From: a virus
Virus record (IMG/VR): IMGVR_UViG_3300038825_001314
Coordinates: 3,503 to 35,546 of that record
Length of the DNA stretch: 32,044 bases
Strand: one strand, 5' to 3'
A program made the translations under genes and the position numbers. A model generated the notes under the pieces. That model was given only the letters and a program-made list of their open reading frames with translations. It had not been told where the DNA came from and did not search any database. Position 1 is the stretch's first letter, and the number at the start of each line of letters is the position of its first letter. Shown in pieces: positions 1 to 9,563 of the stretch.

Positions 1-1728
1 GACGGATTGCGCGCTGCCCAGTGAGCCAAATCGATTTGCGCCAGCTTTATCAATTGGCACTACGAAGCGACCAAGAGACTCCTCTGAGAAGGATCCATTC
101 TGTCCAACACCAGCCGACCATCCATCCTCAAGCTTTAACCCTTGTGCGCGCACGTTTTTTCCGTAATTAATTAACCGTCTTAGGTTTCTCAATTTCGCTT
201 GCTGTATTTCAGCAGTGTCTCCCAATGTAGGCAGAGCCATTTGCAAGGCTTCTGCATCTTTGTCAGTTGGTTTGCTTCCCTGAACAGCTACGGCAAGAGC
301 TAAACCAGCAGTTTGATTGAGACTTACTGCGGCAACTTCTTCAGGTAAAAATCTGCGAACCCAAGGTATTTGCGTTAGAAACTCCGCAACTGGATTATTG
401 TTTCCACGCAACGGGTTGTCGCTATCGGCTGCATACAAGGCTTCCATATAAGAATTAAGAACCGCGTTGGCGTCTTCAGGACCGCCGCCGCCACCATCAT
501 CGCCCCCGCCGCGACCTTGTAGATTCAAGTTTGCCACATCGCGATTTGCGTCCGCTCTTATCTGCGCGATGCGCTCTGCCGATTCGCGATCAGCATCCAT
601 CGCCCTCTGCGTCATCCGCGCTTGGCCGACTCCACCTAACGCGGCTCCCAGTGCGCCGAGGATATTGCCGCCCGTGCTCGTTGCCGTGTCCGCTTGTGCA
701 ACCTCCGCAGGCCCACCCAGGAATGCCGCAATCGCGTTATTGACGCGCTGCTCTTGGTTTGCGCGCCTATTTGCTTTGTCCTGCGCGCGGCTTTGCATCA
801 TGCCACCCACGCCCTGTCCGAGTATGCCCAACGCGCTGAGTAGCTCAGGATTGTCACCCAACATACTCAAGATGCTGCGTATTCTGCTTTGCCCCTCTTC
901 GGTTGTGGGCTCCTGTCCTGTGGGCGCTTGCCCCGTTACTGACTGCGGCGCTGGGTTGGTTGTCACTGCGCTGACTCTATCTGTGTCAGAGTTATCGCCC
1001 TGTACGGGATCTGGACGCCTTGCGGGAGGGACTTCTGACCCAACCAAGCCCTGTTCGCGCAGCCTCCTGTCCAACTCGTCCAATTGGTCATTGGACATCT
1101 GGAAGATGTTATCTGAGGGGGGCACCACGCTCCGTGGGGGCGTTGACCTGTCTATGGCATCTAAGTCACTATTGGACATTTGAAAGATGTTGCCTGCAGG
1201 GCTTACGGTCCCAACGCCGCTCGATACATCGGGAGCACCTTGAGGTATTCTGTTCGGGTCAAAGAGACCACGACCCGTCAGTATGTCCCTACCTTCCCTT
1301 GTCAGTAGGTCTGCGCCCGTGCGCTGCAAGTCGTAATCAAACGTCTCTATAGGCCCACCCACTGCGCTGTCAGCAGCCGCAGACCCATAGCCACTACCCA
1401 CCCTATTGCGCTCTCTGGCAGCAGCGTCCACGGCGTCCAGTGCGCCACCACTCTGCGCGACGCTTCTCGTTGCTAGCAGGGAGGTCTGTGGGTCATTGGG
1501 GTTATACCGCAACTGCTCATCCGTTGGGCCTGTGCCATACAGGAAGTCGTATAACTCCATCCGCAGCGGGGAAGTGCCGCGATCTGCGCGCCGCAGGGAC
1601 TCATACCTGCGCCGTACATTCTCTTCCTGTGTAGTGGGTTGGTATAGGCTTGGCGGACGTAAGCCTTCAATTAGCTCAAAGTCCAACATCCCACTAAGTT
1701 TGGGGTCGTAGAATCTAAACTTGCTCAT
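1..1728 (-). CDS. Virion protein, partial (C-terminus beyond base 1)
   Basis: The frame is open from an ATG at 1728 down to base 1 (576 codons) with no stop, so the C-terminus lies outside the window. The product looks disordered in its first half. A short motif, NIFQMSN, occurs twice, 27 residues apart (about residues 179 and 206). Glycine-rich hydrophobic stretches with GxxxG spacing follow (near LLSALGILGQGVGG and NILGALGAALGG). The last part is more globular. The gene lies at the downstream end of the structural operon, after the 116-aa and 1435-aa proteins. By position and composition it could be an ejection or internal virion protein, but I recognise no named family. That it is coding is well supported; the role is inference. 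Confidence 0.75.
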   Translation of the reverse strand, partial: MSKFRFYDPKLSGMLDFELIEGLRPPSLYQPTTQEENVRRRYESLRRADRGTSPLRMELYDFLYGTGPTDEQLRYNPNDPQTSLLATRSVAQSGGALDAVDAAARERNRVGSGYGSAAADSAVGGPIETFDYDLQRTGADLLTREGRDILTGRGLFDPNRIPQGAPDVSSGVGTVSPAGNIFQMSNSDLDAIDRSTPPRSVVPPSDNIFQMSNDQLDELDRRLREQGLVGSEVPPARRPDPVQGDNSDTDRVSAVTTNPAPQSVTGQAPTGQEPTTEEGQSRIRSILSMLGDNPELLSALGILGQGVGGMMQSRAQDKANRRANQEQRVNNAIAAFLGGPAEVAQADTATSTGGNILGALGAALGGVGQARMTQRAMDADRESAERIAQIRADANRDVANLNLQGRGGGDDGGGGGPEDANAVLNSYMEALYAADSDNPLRGNNNPVAEFLTQIPWVRRFLPEEVAAVSLNQTAGLALAVAVQGSKPTDKDAEALQMALPTLGDTAEIQQAKLRNLRRLINYGKNVRAQGLKLEDGWSAGVGQNGSFSEESLGRFVVPIDKAGANRFGSLGSAQSV

Positions 1729-1742
1729 TATCTACCTGTTGT

Positions 1743-2093
1743 TTAATCCAGCATGAAGCTACTGCGAAGGTTTCTTTCAGGTGCGCTTAACATCTGCGTG
1801 CTTGACGTCTTAGGCGAAACCCCGCCAAAGCGACCTGCGCCATACTGCACCGCAAGAGGCGCTAACTGTGCGAGTATGCTCAACCCGCGCGTGGCACCAG
1901 AGGGTGTAGCGGCAACGCGCGCTTGACCTGGAGAGGTGCGGCGGAAGGAAGCAATTGCATCCAGCATAGCCTGCTCTTCCTCTTGACGCTTACGCGCCTT
2001 GTCCATGTCGCTTTGTGCGCTGCGGCCAGCCAAATAGTTTAGTCCTTGACCAACGCCCGTTGAGATGAGTGCTACTGTGAGTGGATCCATCAT
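1743..2093 (-). CDS. Small virion-associated protein (hypothetical)
   Basis: A 116-residue protein. The start ATG overlaps the TGA stop of the 1435-aa gene as ATGA, so translation is probably coupled. Residues 1-23 form a hydrophobic glycine-containing segment (DPLTVALISTGVGQGLNYLAG). A charged helix rich in K, R, E and Q follows at about residues 29-50, then a low-complexity Ala/Gly/Ser C-terminus. The N-terminal segment resembles the glycine-rich hydrophobic stretches in the neighbouring partial virion protein. It sits between two putative ejection-type proteins, so a role in the virion or in DNA delivery is plausible. No specific family recognised. Confidence 0.65.
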   Translation of the reverse strand: MMDPLTVALISTGVGQGLNYLAGRSAQSDMDKARKRQEEEQAMLDAIASFRRTSPGQARVAATPSGATRGLSILAQLAPLAVQYGAGRFGGVSPKTSSTQMLSAPERNLRSSFMLD

Positions 2094-5000
2094 AATCCTC
2101 TTAGGTTTGCCAAGTCGGCTATGAGGTTTTGATATGCGCCAAGGTTGGGAAACCCAAAGGGAATCGCATTGCCCTGCATATCCCTGCGCTGCGTGTTGAC
2201 TCTGGTCAGAATGTCCTCCAGTTGTGCGGGTGTAAGCGCTGTCTGGTCAGGGTTTATGGGGTCAACGGGGTTAGTGGGCGTAGAATTGAAATTAGCCGCA
2301 GATGGGCGCTGGAATAAGCTATTCAACAAAGCTCCTGCATTGGTTGATGACCCACTGAGCATATTGGCGATAGTTTGATTTATTTGGTTGCGCTGATCCT
2401 CTGGCACAGCCTGCGCGAGCGCGATAAACTGACCGATGTTGCGCTCATCAATGAGGCTGGACGCGTCACGGTTTGCTATGTTAGCCGCTTCCAACTGTGA
2501 CGGCATTAGCTGGTTGGCAAAGTTGACCTGTTGGTTAGTCAGCAGGCTCTCTAATGTCTGCCTATCGCCAAACTGCCCCGTAGCAAGATTCTGTTGGAGT
2601 AGGTTGTTGGCAGTGGTTTGATCCATCACGCCTTGGTTGACCAGCTCCTGCAAGGCAGTAGCATTCGTTCCCTGTTGCTGTAAACTGCCGATGTTACCTT
2701 GGTTGACTAACGTCTGTAGCAGCCTATCGTTTGTCCCTTGCGTGCCGATCTGTGAGATAGCCTGCTGACCGAGAATCCGCTGCAGCGCCTCCGCATTTGT
2801 GCCCTGCTGCTGCAATCCCTCAACGTTGCCCTGATTGACAAGAGCCTGTAGCAGCCTATCGCTCGTGCCTTGTGCGCCAATCTGAGAGAGGGCCTGCTGA
2901 CCTAAGATGCGCTGTAGCGCTTGCTGGTTGGTACCCTGCTGCGAGAGTTGGCCCAATGCGCCTTGGTTGATTAGATCCTGCAAGAGGCGCTGGTTGGTGC
3001 CCTGTGCAGCCAACTGCGAGAGGGACTGTCTGCCTAAGATGTTTTGCAGAGCTTGGTCCGCTGTGCTCTGCGCGCCAATCTGGTCCAGCCTATTTTGCAA
3101 CTCAGCCGTAAACTGACCCTCACCCACGCGCGCTTGACGCACACCCTCTTCAAACTGTTCGCGATCTGTCACGCCGCCCTGTAGCAGTTGACGTGACGTT
3201 ACGCGATCCGCCAAGTCCTGCTGCGCTTGCAACTGACGCAATCCAAGGTCAGCAGCAAAGCGCTCATCAGCACTTAAGCGCGCGACATCAGCAAGCTGTC
3301 TATCCGCTATACCAAACTGCTGATCTACATTGAGGCGTTGGGCATCTAAGTCTGCGGCTTGGTTAGCGAGGGCCCCGCGCAGGTCTTGATCGCGCGCTGT
3401 TAAGCCTGCATTCATGGCAGCGATCTGGCCTTGAAGCGAAGATGCTTGATTGGAAAGGCCAGCGGTCAGGTCTTGATCACGTCCCGTTAAGAGCGCCTCA
3501 AGGTTGAGCCTCTGTGCGTCTAATCCTGCCGCTTGATTAGCAAGGGCAACATCAGAATCCTGCTGGCGTCCTGTGAGTATGGCATCTAAGTTCGCGCGCT
3601 GTGCGTCGAGGTCTGCCTGTTGGTTGGCAAGTGCAGTGAGGCGATCCTGCTCGCGTCCACGCAAGCGCGCGTCTGCCTGCGATTCCTGCGCGCGTAAGTT
3701 GGCAAGCTGATTTAGTTCGCCTTCGGTTAGGTCTTGCGCGCGTGCAGCGAGGTTCTGCGTCTCGTTGAACTGCTGCGCTTCCAAATTAGCGCGCTGGTTA
3801 GCTAAAGCGATATCTGCATCTTGAGCACGTCCCGCAAGCGTGGCATCAAGATTCATGCCTTGCGCCTCTAAGTTCGCACGTTGATTTGCAAGAGCGATAT
3901 CTGCATCCTGTGCGCGCCCTGCTATCATAGCGTCAAGGTTCATGCCCTGCGCTTCTAAGTTTGCGCGCTGGTTAGCAAGAGCTACATCAGCGTCCTGCTG
4001 CCTGCCAGACAGAATGGTTTCTAAGTTTAGACGCTGCGCATCCAAATTCGCCAACTGATTCGACTGCTCTGCGGTTAAGTCCTGTGCGCGGCCTGCAATA
4101 TTTGCGTCTAAATTAGCGCGCTGTGCGTCTAAATTAGCTTGCTGGTTTGCGAGAGCGGTCAATCGATCTTGCTCGCGTCCGCGTAAGAAGGCGTCAGCAG
4201 TTGACTCCTGTGCGCGTAGGTTAGCTAATTGGTTGAGTTCTGCAGCGGACAGATCCTGCGCTCTGGCTGATAAGGCCTGCTGTTCGTTGAAGCGTTGCGC
4301 ATCAAGGTTGGCCTGCTGGTTCGCAAGCGCAGCACTAAGATCCTGCCCACGCGCGCCCAGCACTGCTTCCAAGTTGCTTTGGCCTGCCGTGAGATCTTGT
4401 CCGCGCGCCTGCAACCTTTGCGCATCGCCCGTTATGCCGCGACTTGACGCTAGCCCTGCTAGGTCTATAGCAGCTTGCAGGGCTGGGTCATTCTGACTTA
4501 GGGCATACCCTTGAGCCAAGGCATTCAATCGATCTCTGCGTAGGTTTTGGTTGCCCTCCTCAAACACATCCACCGTGTTGCCCGACTGCAGCACGCCCAG
4601 CCTATTCAACTGTGCTATGTCACGCTCACGTTGACGCGATGCTGTGTTCTCCAAGTCTGCCAGCAGTGCAGCTGTCTGCGGATTGCCTGCGCCACCCATG
4701 GCGTTAGCATTCTCTATCCGACCAAGGAGTAGATTGCCAAATTGGGTCTCAAAGTCAGATGCGCCTGCCGTGGGGGCGAACTCACCCAAAGCGATGCGCT
4801 CATTCATGGCATTGAGCGCTGCATTCTGCGCCTGCACATTGCTGTTGTAGTTATTGAGTGCGATGTTCTGCGCTGACATGGTGGGATCATACGCAGCTAA
4901 TGACTGATCCTGCGATGTAACATTGGGATTAAGTGCATTTAAACCGATGGTATAAGCAGTAGCATTAGGGTTAATTGCCGCTAATGACTGATCTTGAGAC

Positions 5001-6397
5001 GCTACATTGGGGTTAAGTGCAGCTAGGCTAGCGTCCTGCGATGTTACATTAGGGTCAAATGCATTTAGGCTGGCGTTCTGCGATGCTACCCCGCTATTGT
5101 AGTTTGCCAGCGCTATGTTATTAGCTGACATGGTGGGGTTAAATGCAGCGAGACTCTGAGACTGTGCCTGTATATTGGGATTAATCGCTGATAGCGATGC
5201 CTGCTGCGCTTGGGCATTGAAGTTTACAGGGTCGAGGTTGACATTCTGCGTGGCGATGGTAGGCGTGAAGCGATCAAGGCCAATCTCGCGCGAGGTAGCC
5301 GCAGGCAAGTTAAACTGCAGCCCTGCATTTGCTATATTGAAATCACGCAGGCCACTTATAGCGTTTTGTCCAAACGTCTCACCCCTACCTATAGCGCTCT
5401 GTATCATCTGCATCTGCTGCTCGCGCAATTCGCGATCCGATGCACCGCCCGTAGCGCGCGCAGCGGCGTCACTAGGGGCACCCGCGTTGGATAACGTCTC
5501 TACGGGAGCAACTGCAGTAGTCGTGGGTGCGGAGGCTACGCGCTCACCCTGCGTAGCTGCCACATTGGTCATCGTGGGCGCTGTTTGTGTGGGATTAGCA
5601 TTTATGGACGCGCGCAGTGATGCGTTTTCCGCTTCCAGTTCCCGCGCGCGCTGCTCTGCTTGATATCTGGGGTCGCTGCCTAATAGGTTCCTGTAGTCAT
5701 CTGAGCCTAAGAAGGTATTAACCTGGTTCTGTATCTCCTGCGGTAGGTCCATCGCGGTAAGGCCACTCTGACTGCGCCAATTACGAATACCTGCGCCCCT
5801 AAAAGCCATAGGGTCGCGGCGTATAGCAGCCATCAACTCCTCACCTGCATCAACTTGCCCGAAAAAGCTATCCAATGCTCCACCGCCCGCTGCAGGAGCA
5901 ACCACGTTAGTGGGTGGAGTGCTTGTGTCTCCACCACCTGCAGGGGTTATACCGCCCATCATGTCCCTAGCTGCCCGACCAGAGCTTGCAAGGGCATCGC
6001 TTGCATTGGGTGGGGGCGGTGACGCAGGGGGTGGTGTGGGTGGAGGAGGGGGTGGTGTGGTTACAGTAGTGAGACTAGTTGGACCCACGCCCGTATCAGG
6101 CCCGCTCGCTACGTTGTTGGTTAGGAAAGGGCGATCAGGTCCAACGCCCATCGTAGGGTTGCTGTTGGGACCAAAGGGACCCGTGACACCTTCGGGAAAC
6201 CCCACTAATGGCTCTCCCGTTCCTGCTGGAGGCGCTCCCATGGGCGCACTGGTATTAGCAGGAGGGGCACTCATGGGCCTGCCCCCAAATAAGCCTTGAT
6301 CTGCCTCTAGAAAAAATTGATCAAACATACTGCGGGGTTGCGTAGTCCTTCTACGTATGCCACCACCTCCGCCTGCATAGCTTCTGCTTATAGCCAT
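2090..6397 (-). CDS. 1435-aa virion protein with three tandem repeat arrays
   Basis: The largest gene of the window. Residues 40-135 are proline/glycine-rich, with a polyproline run near 114-130. Residues 375-535 hold about eleven copies of a 14-residue repeat of the form NPNVxSQDxSLAAL. Residues 660-1030 hold a 29-residue helical repeat, GRAQD-x3-ALANQ-xANLxAQ-xxNLDA-xxA; the adjacent copies near 798-875 are almost identical. Residues 1105-1260 hold a 22-residue repeat, QGTNxRLLQxLVNQG, in alternating forms that make a 44-residue super-repeat. The composition (Gln, Asn, Ala, Leu, Asp) suggests long helical rods. The gene overlaps the upstream tail gene as TAATG. Position and repeats suggest an internal/ejection protein or an elongated tail component; this is inference. 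A tape-measure role is less likely without other long-tail genes. Confidence 0.85.
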   Translation of the reverse strand: MAISRSYAGGGGGIRRRTTQPRSMFDQFFLEADQGLFGGRPMSAPPANTSAPMGAPPAGTGEPLVGFPEGVTGPFGPNSNPTMGVGPDRPFLTNNVASGPDTGVGPTSLTTVTTPPPPPPTPPPASPPPPNASDALASSGRAARDMMGGITPAGGGDTSTPPTNVVAPAAGGGALDSFFGQVDAGEELMAAIRRDPMAFRGAGIRNWRSQSGLTAMDLPQEIQNQVNTFLGSDDYRNLLGSDPRYQAEQRARELEAENASLRASINANPTQTAPTMTNVAATQGERVASAPTTTAVAPVETLSNAGAPSDAAARATGGASDRELREQQMQMIQSAIGRGETFGQNAISGLRDFNIANAGLQFNLPAATSREIGLDRFTPTIATQNVNLDPVNFNAQAQQASLSAINPNIQAQSQSLAAFNPTMSANNIALANYNSGVASQNASLNAFDPNVTSQDASLAALNPNVASQDQSLAAINPNATAYTIGLNALNPNVTSQDQSLAAYDPTMSAQNIALNNYNSNVQAQNAALNAMNERIALGEFAPTAGASDFETQFGNLLLGRIENANAMGGAGNPQTAALLADLENTASRQRERDIAQLNRLGVLQSGNTVDVFEEGNQNLRRDRLNALAQGYALSQNDPALQAAIDLAGLASSRGITGDAQRLQARGQDLTAGQSNLEAVLGARGQDLSAALANQQANLDAQRFNEQQALSARAQDLSAAELNQLANLRAQESTADAFLRGREQDRLTALANQQANLDAQRANLDANIAGRAQDLTAEQSNQLANLDAQRLNLETILSGRQQDADVALANQRANLEAQGMNLDAMIAGRAQDADIALANQRANLEAQGMNLDATLAGRAQDADIALANQRANLEAQQFNETQNLAARAQDLTEGELNQLANLRAQESQADARLRGREQDRLTALANQQADLDAQRANLDAILTGRQQDSDVALANQAAGLDAQRLNLEALLTGRDQDLTAGLSNQASSLQGQIAAMNAGLTARDQDLRGALANQAADLDAQRLNVDQQFGIADRQLADVARLSADERFAADLGLRQLQAQQDLADRVTSRQLLQGGVTDREQFEEGVRQARVGEGQFTAELQNRLDQIGAQSTADQALQNILGRQSLSQLAAQGTNQRLLQDLINQGALGQLSQQGTNQQALQRILGQQALSQIGAQGTSDRLLQALVNQGNVEGLQQQGTNAEALQRILGQQAISQIGTQGTNDRLLQTLVNQGNIGSLQQQGTNATALQELVNQGVMDQTTANNLLQQNLATGQFGDRQTLESLLTNQQVNFANQLMPSQLEAANIANRDASSLIDERNIGQFIALAQAVPEDQRNQINQTIANMLSGSSTNAGALLNSLFQRPSAANFNSTPTNPVDPINPDQTALTPAQLEDILTRVNTQRRDMQGNAIPFGFPNLGAYQNLIADLANLRGL

Positions 6398-7887
6398 TAG
6401 CTGTTCCGTGCCCTACGGCGCTTGCGTCCGATTGGTTTGTATTGTAAGTGTATCCGTCTGAAAGTGCCGACCTGATTGGTGCCACCGTTTGAGTATTTGA
6501 GACTGCTGTGTGGATCATACCCCGCTAAGTCGGTGTCCCTGCCGATCATGCGCGTTGTGCCCAAGATGCCTGCTCCCAACGCATCAGCGCCCAACACAAA
6601 TGAGTTGCTTTTGAGAGACAGTTGTTCCGTTGTGCCGATGAGACCCGATGAGTCTTGCGTTACACTCGCGTAGTAGTCCCCCGCCCCGTCAAAGTATGTG
6701 CGCGCATAGAGCCAACGCAGGCGCACATCAGAGCCAAAGGGTGCAGGCGATCCTGTAGTGAACGACCAAGAGATCGCGGAGCCATTGTCATTAGTGCCCG
6801 TCTCCATATCGTATAGGATGCCATCAAAGCCGCCCGCGTGCGGTTTACCCGACACAAGCCCCGTGCAGGCCCTTCCTGCTGTATATTCCCACGGTCCAGA
6901 CCAACAATTGTAGCGCGTATTGTACGCGACTATGTGGTTGGGCTTAGTTTGCCCCGTGCCGTAGGGTAGGAAAAACCACACCTCATTAGCATCTGGATAG
7001 CGAATGGCAAATGCGTTGGATAGGGCAGATGTGTTGATCTCAGGCCAATAGCCATCATCTAACTGATAACTGATCTTTGTTACCTGCGCTCCGCCTGACC
7101 ACGAGTAGATGCCGTCATCTTGCAGGAATAACTGCACATCAGCGGGCAATGATACGGTGCTTAAACCATTCACGCCTGCTTCTACCGTCCTCTGCTGGCG
7201 ATGGTAGGGTATGGTCGTATTGCCTGTGGGAATCAGCGTGGAGATGCCATCGCGCGTATGCACGATCAGCGCATTCTGTGCGGGAACGAGAGCGGTGATC
7301 TCGGCTTGGAAGTTGTAGAATGACGTAGCGCCCCATGTCTCTATGTCCCCTATATCAGAATACCAGAGTTGTGAGGTATTGGCGTTGGTGTTAGCCATCC
7401 ACAGCCTATTGTCATACCACGCCATGTGTTCCGCTGTAGTAAATCGACTGTCCACATCCAATGCAGTTGCGTTGCCCGTGCCTGCCCACTTCCACGGCGC
7501 ATCTACGCCATTGGTGGCAACCAGCGTGCCGTTACAGTTGGCACTCTCGAATGTGTTTGTGTCACCAGCGGTTATGGTTAAGGAGCCTGTAATTGCACTC
7601 CATCCACTATTGTAGTAATACAGCGCTGATCCAGCAGCTATAACTACATAGGTAGTGGATGCGTTCGGCTTAAACTCCGCGCATAGAGTGACTGTGGGAG
7701 TTCCAGCCAGCGCAGAGGCACTCTGGTAGGAGGCGGTTCCAGCGCGCGTTACCACTTGACCAGAACTCCCAATGCGCATATTCCACATATCCGACAAGCC
7801 CTTTGGGCCAACATCCTCTACAGCATTACTGTATAGGACACCGTCCGTCCAAGGGCCATATTGTACTGTGTCGGCTTGTATCGCCAT
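6397..7887 (-). CDS. Tail/DNA-stabilisation protein, probable beta-propeller
   Basis: A 496-residue protein following the connector gene. It is rich in short beta-strand motifs with aromatics and glycines (for example YYNSGWSAITG, TLVATNGVDAPWKW, MAWYDNRLWMANT, VQLFLQDDGIYSWSGG). These recur about every 45-60 residues, as expected for blades of a beta-propeller. The C-terminus is very basic (a KRRRAR run). Length and position after the head-tail connector resemble the P22 gp10-type tail stabilisation proteins of podoviruses (established for that group; similarity here is by pattern and not alignment). The start ATG abuts the end of the 234-aa gene. Probably part of the tail hub closing the portal channel. 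Confidence 0.65.
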   Translation of the reverse strand: MAIQADTVQYGPWTDGVLYSNAVEDVGPKGLSDMWNMRIGSSGQVVTRAGTASYQSASALAGTPTVTLCAEFKPNASTTYVVIAAGSALYYYNSGWSAITGSLTITAGDTNTFESANCNGTLVATNGVDAPWKWAGTGNATALDVDSRFTTAEHMAWYDNRLWMANTNANTSQLWYSDIGDIETWGATSFYNFQAEITALVPAQNALIVHTRDGISTLIPTGNTTIPYHRQQRTVEAGVNGLSTVSLPADVQLFLQDDGIYSWSGGAQVTKISYQLDDGYWPEINTSALSNAFAIRYPDANEVWFFLPYGTGQTKPNHIVAYNTRYNCWSGPWEYTAGRACTGLVSGKPHAGGFDGILYDMETGTNDNGSAISWSFTTGSPAPFGSDVRLRWLYARTYFDGAGDYYASVTQDSSGLIGTTEQLSLKSNSFVLGADALGAGILGTTRMIGRDTDLAGYDPHSSLKYSNGGTNQVGTFRRIHLQYKPIGRKRRRARNS

Positions 7888-8591
7888 TATTGTAGCGATC
7901 CCTCCTCAATGCGGAAGTTTAGTCGAAAACGTGCATCTCTGCGGCGCAGTCTGTAGTCCCTGTTTCCCGCCATGCGTCCATTGATCTCTTTAGCCTGCCT
8001 GACATACCGCTCCATCTCGCTACCATTCAAGCGCGCGCTGGTATCGTCTCCATACTCGACCATGATGCCAGCGGCTGCGCCCATGTATAAGGCGTGGTGT
8101 AGTAGTAGAGGTATGCCGTGATCCTGCAGCAGATCATCGGTGTCGTTTGCGGAAGTTAGTTCGGGGAAGGTTTTGTAATAGCGATACTTGATAGTCTCGC
8201 CTGATGTGTCGGGCGTAGGGTGCAATTCCAAAATAGGTGCGCCCGTAGATGCGTCTGTGCCCGCTACATAGACCCAAGCAGCGTCACCTGTGCGTGATTG
8301 ATCGGGGTCATCCGCATCTATCTCACTGCTGCCCACGATTAGCAAGGGGCGGTCATTGGTTTCATCGCGCACAGATAGGAGATGCTGCACATTACTTGCC
8401 AGCACGTACTCACGTTGAGAGGCTACTGTGGTAATCGACGCCTCTTCGTACATCCACCACCACGTTGCGCGCGCAGCGATGTCCTGCAGGGTTGCGTTGA
8501 CATAGACGCGCGCCTGTGAGCGGTATTCGGAGTTGGTCTCCGTGAGACCCGCGCGCTGTATGGCGCGGTCCAACACATCGTTTAGTAGCAT
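7887..8591 (-). CDS. Head-tail connector/adaptor protein
   Basis: A 234-residue, largely helical protein that starts VLDRAIQRAGL. It has a tryptophan-rich patch (ATWWWMYEE) near residues 42-50 and a central beta region ending ELHPTPDTSGETIKYRYYK. A helical C-terminal part begins near LLLHHALYMGAAAG and ends in a basic segment. This architecture matches the phage adaptor proteins (gp6/gp4 type, also called tail tubular A-like) that dock under the portal. It lies between head and tail genes, directly upstream of the propeller-like tail protein, which fits. There is little Shine-Dalgarno sequence; the start lies 4 bases past the stop of the 121-aa gene, so translation is probably coupled. Exact family not certain. 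Confidence 0.65.
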   Translation of the reverse strand: MLLNDVLDRAIQRAGLTETNSEYRSQARVYVNATLQDIAARATWWWMYEEASITTVASQREYVLASNVQHLLSVRDETNDRPLLIVGSSEIDADDPDQSRTGDAAWVYVAGTDASTGAPILELHPTPDTSGETIKYRYYKTFPELTSANDTDDLLQDHGIPLLLHHALYMGAAAGIMVEYGDDTSARLNGSEMERYVRQAKEINGRMAGNRDYRLRRRDARFRLNFRIEEGSLQ

Positions 8592-8594
8592 TCG

Positions 8595-8960
8595 TTACAT
8601 TTGGGCCTGCGTTGCCATATCCGCAGCGGGACCGCCTAACGAGCGAGCCTGTGCAGTGAGCCCCTTGCGCCAATCGCGGAGAAACTTCTCCACAGCAGCA
8701 GGGCCTTTTTCGGTAACGCTTTCGGGGATGGGAGTCTCGTAGCCCTCCACTTGCAGGCAATCGCCAACCTGGGTAGCAACGAGACGAGCATTTGAGTTTG
8801 TAACTGATGACGTTTGCGGTGAGCCCTCACCGACCTCTTCGACTTCGCCGCGCTCCATCTGTGCGACCTTAGACGCCAGTGACTTAATCATCTCAGCCAT
8901 CTGTTCAGGGCTCATGCCCTCAACTTCTGGTGCTTTGTTTTGTGCTGTATTTTTAGCCAT
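8595..8960 (-). CDS. Hypothetical head-region protein
   Basis: A 121-residue acidic protein with a strong ribosome binding site (GGGAGG just before the ATG). The N-terminal half has a short predicted coiled coil (MSPEQMAEMIKSLASKVAQMERGE). The middle contains a compact segment with ARLVATQVGDCLQVEGYETPIPE, and the C-terminal part is helical with several Ala/Gln residues. It lies between the decoration protein and the connector. It is separated from the decoration gene by a hairpin that could lower expression of downstream genes. I recognise no family; a minor head or head-completion protein is possible. Confidence 0.6.
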   Translation of the reverse strand: MAKNTAQNKAPEVEGMSPEQMAEMIKSLASKVAQMERGEVEEVGEGSPQTSSVTNSNARLVATQVGDCLQVEGYETPIPESVTEKGPAAVEKFLRDWRKGLTAQARSLGGPAADMATQAQM

Positions 8961-8981
8961 TGCATTGCCTCCCTAAATGCG

Positions 8982-9016
8982 GTGAGGTGGAGTGCCTGCC
9001 GTGCGCCCCACCTCAC
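8982..9016 (-). promoter_or_regulatory. Intergenic hairpin after the decoration gene
   Basis: A perfect 9-bp inverted repeat, GTGAGGTGG at 8982-8990 and CCACCTCAC at 9008-9016, lies in the gap between the decoration protein and the next gene. There is no T-tract after it on the minus strand, so it is not a canonical terminator. It could be a partial terminator or an RNA-stabilising 3' hairpin that keeps capsid mRNA more abundant than the downstream tail mRNA. Its position right after the highest-copy capsid genes supports this inference. Confidence 0.45.
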
Positions 9017-9027
9017 TCACAGTGTGT

Positions 9028-9537
9028 TTAGATGACCCCGTCAAAAACGAAAGGGTTATCAATCTCAATTTCCGCCAAGCCTGACGAAGGCGTGCCAATA
9101 GCTGAGGCCGACTTGGCTCCAACGATGACATCACCCGCGACAACAGCGTCATCAACGCTGCCTGCGGTAGACGTGGCGTAGACATCTGCGCCATCCGCAA
9201 ACGAGGCGAGCACTTTGGCTACAGCCTTGCCACGGATCTGATACCAGCCATACTGGTTGGCAACATTGGCGCTCATGGCGACAGCCACGGGGCCTTTGGC
9301 GTCAGCAGCTAGCAGAGCCGTGGAGTGATCGTCACGATTGAACGTGACAACCGACCCAACGGCGGTGCTTGCTACGCCTTTGAGGTAAATAAATTCACCA
9401 GCGCCGTAATCCGTGGAGTAATCACAGTCCTTAGCCTGCATCGTTACACCAAGCGGAAAATTGGCGGTGGTGCTAGTTGCATCAATAGCCTGCGCGCCTC
9501 CGATATACCCAGGCTGTATACGCTTCCAAGTAGCCAT
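9028..9537 (-). CDS. Capsid decoration protein
   Basis: A 169-residue beta-rich protein directly downstream of the major capsid gene. It has the composition of head decoration proteins (Ala, Val, Gly, Thr, Ser, Asp, few Cys). It includes a turn-rich segment VGSVVTFNRDD and a strand pair around GPVAVAMSANVANQYGWYQIRGKAVAKV (residues about 90-115). A similar YGWYQxxGxA pattern is common in phage proteins next to the capsid that are annotated as DUF2190-like or decoration proteins; this is from memory of the family. It is likely a surface stabilising protein present in high copy. Start ATG with AGGA about 10 bases upstream. Confidence 0.6.
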   Translation of the reverse strand: MATWKRIQPGYIGGAQAIDATSTTANFPLGVTMQAKDCDYSTDYGAGEFIYLKGVASTAVGSVVTFNRDDHSTALLAADAKGPVAVAMSANVANQYGWYQIRGKAVAKVLASFADGADVYATSTAGSVDDAVVAGDVIVGAKSASAIGTPSSGLAEIEIDNPFVFDGVI

Positions 9538-9563
9538 TGTTAACTATTCCTATCTGTTAGGGT

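Noticed and set aside
467-1183. 238-aa plus-strand ORF over the first virion gene
   Set aside because: Opposite strand to a continuous minus-strand coding frame; its Pro/Ser/Cys-rich sequence is the mirror of Gly/Asp/Glu codons.
5910-6299. Gly/Pro-rich plus-strand ORF
   Set aside because: Antisense of the proline-rich N-terminus of the 1435-aa protein.
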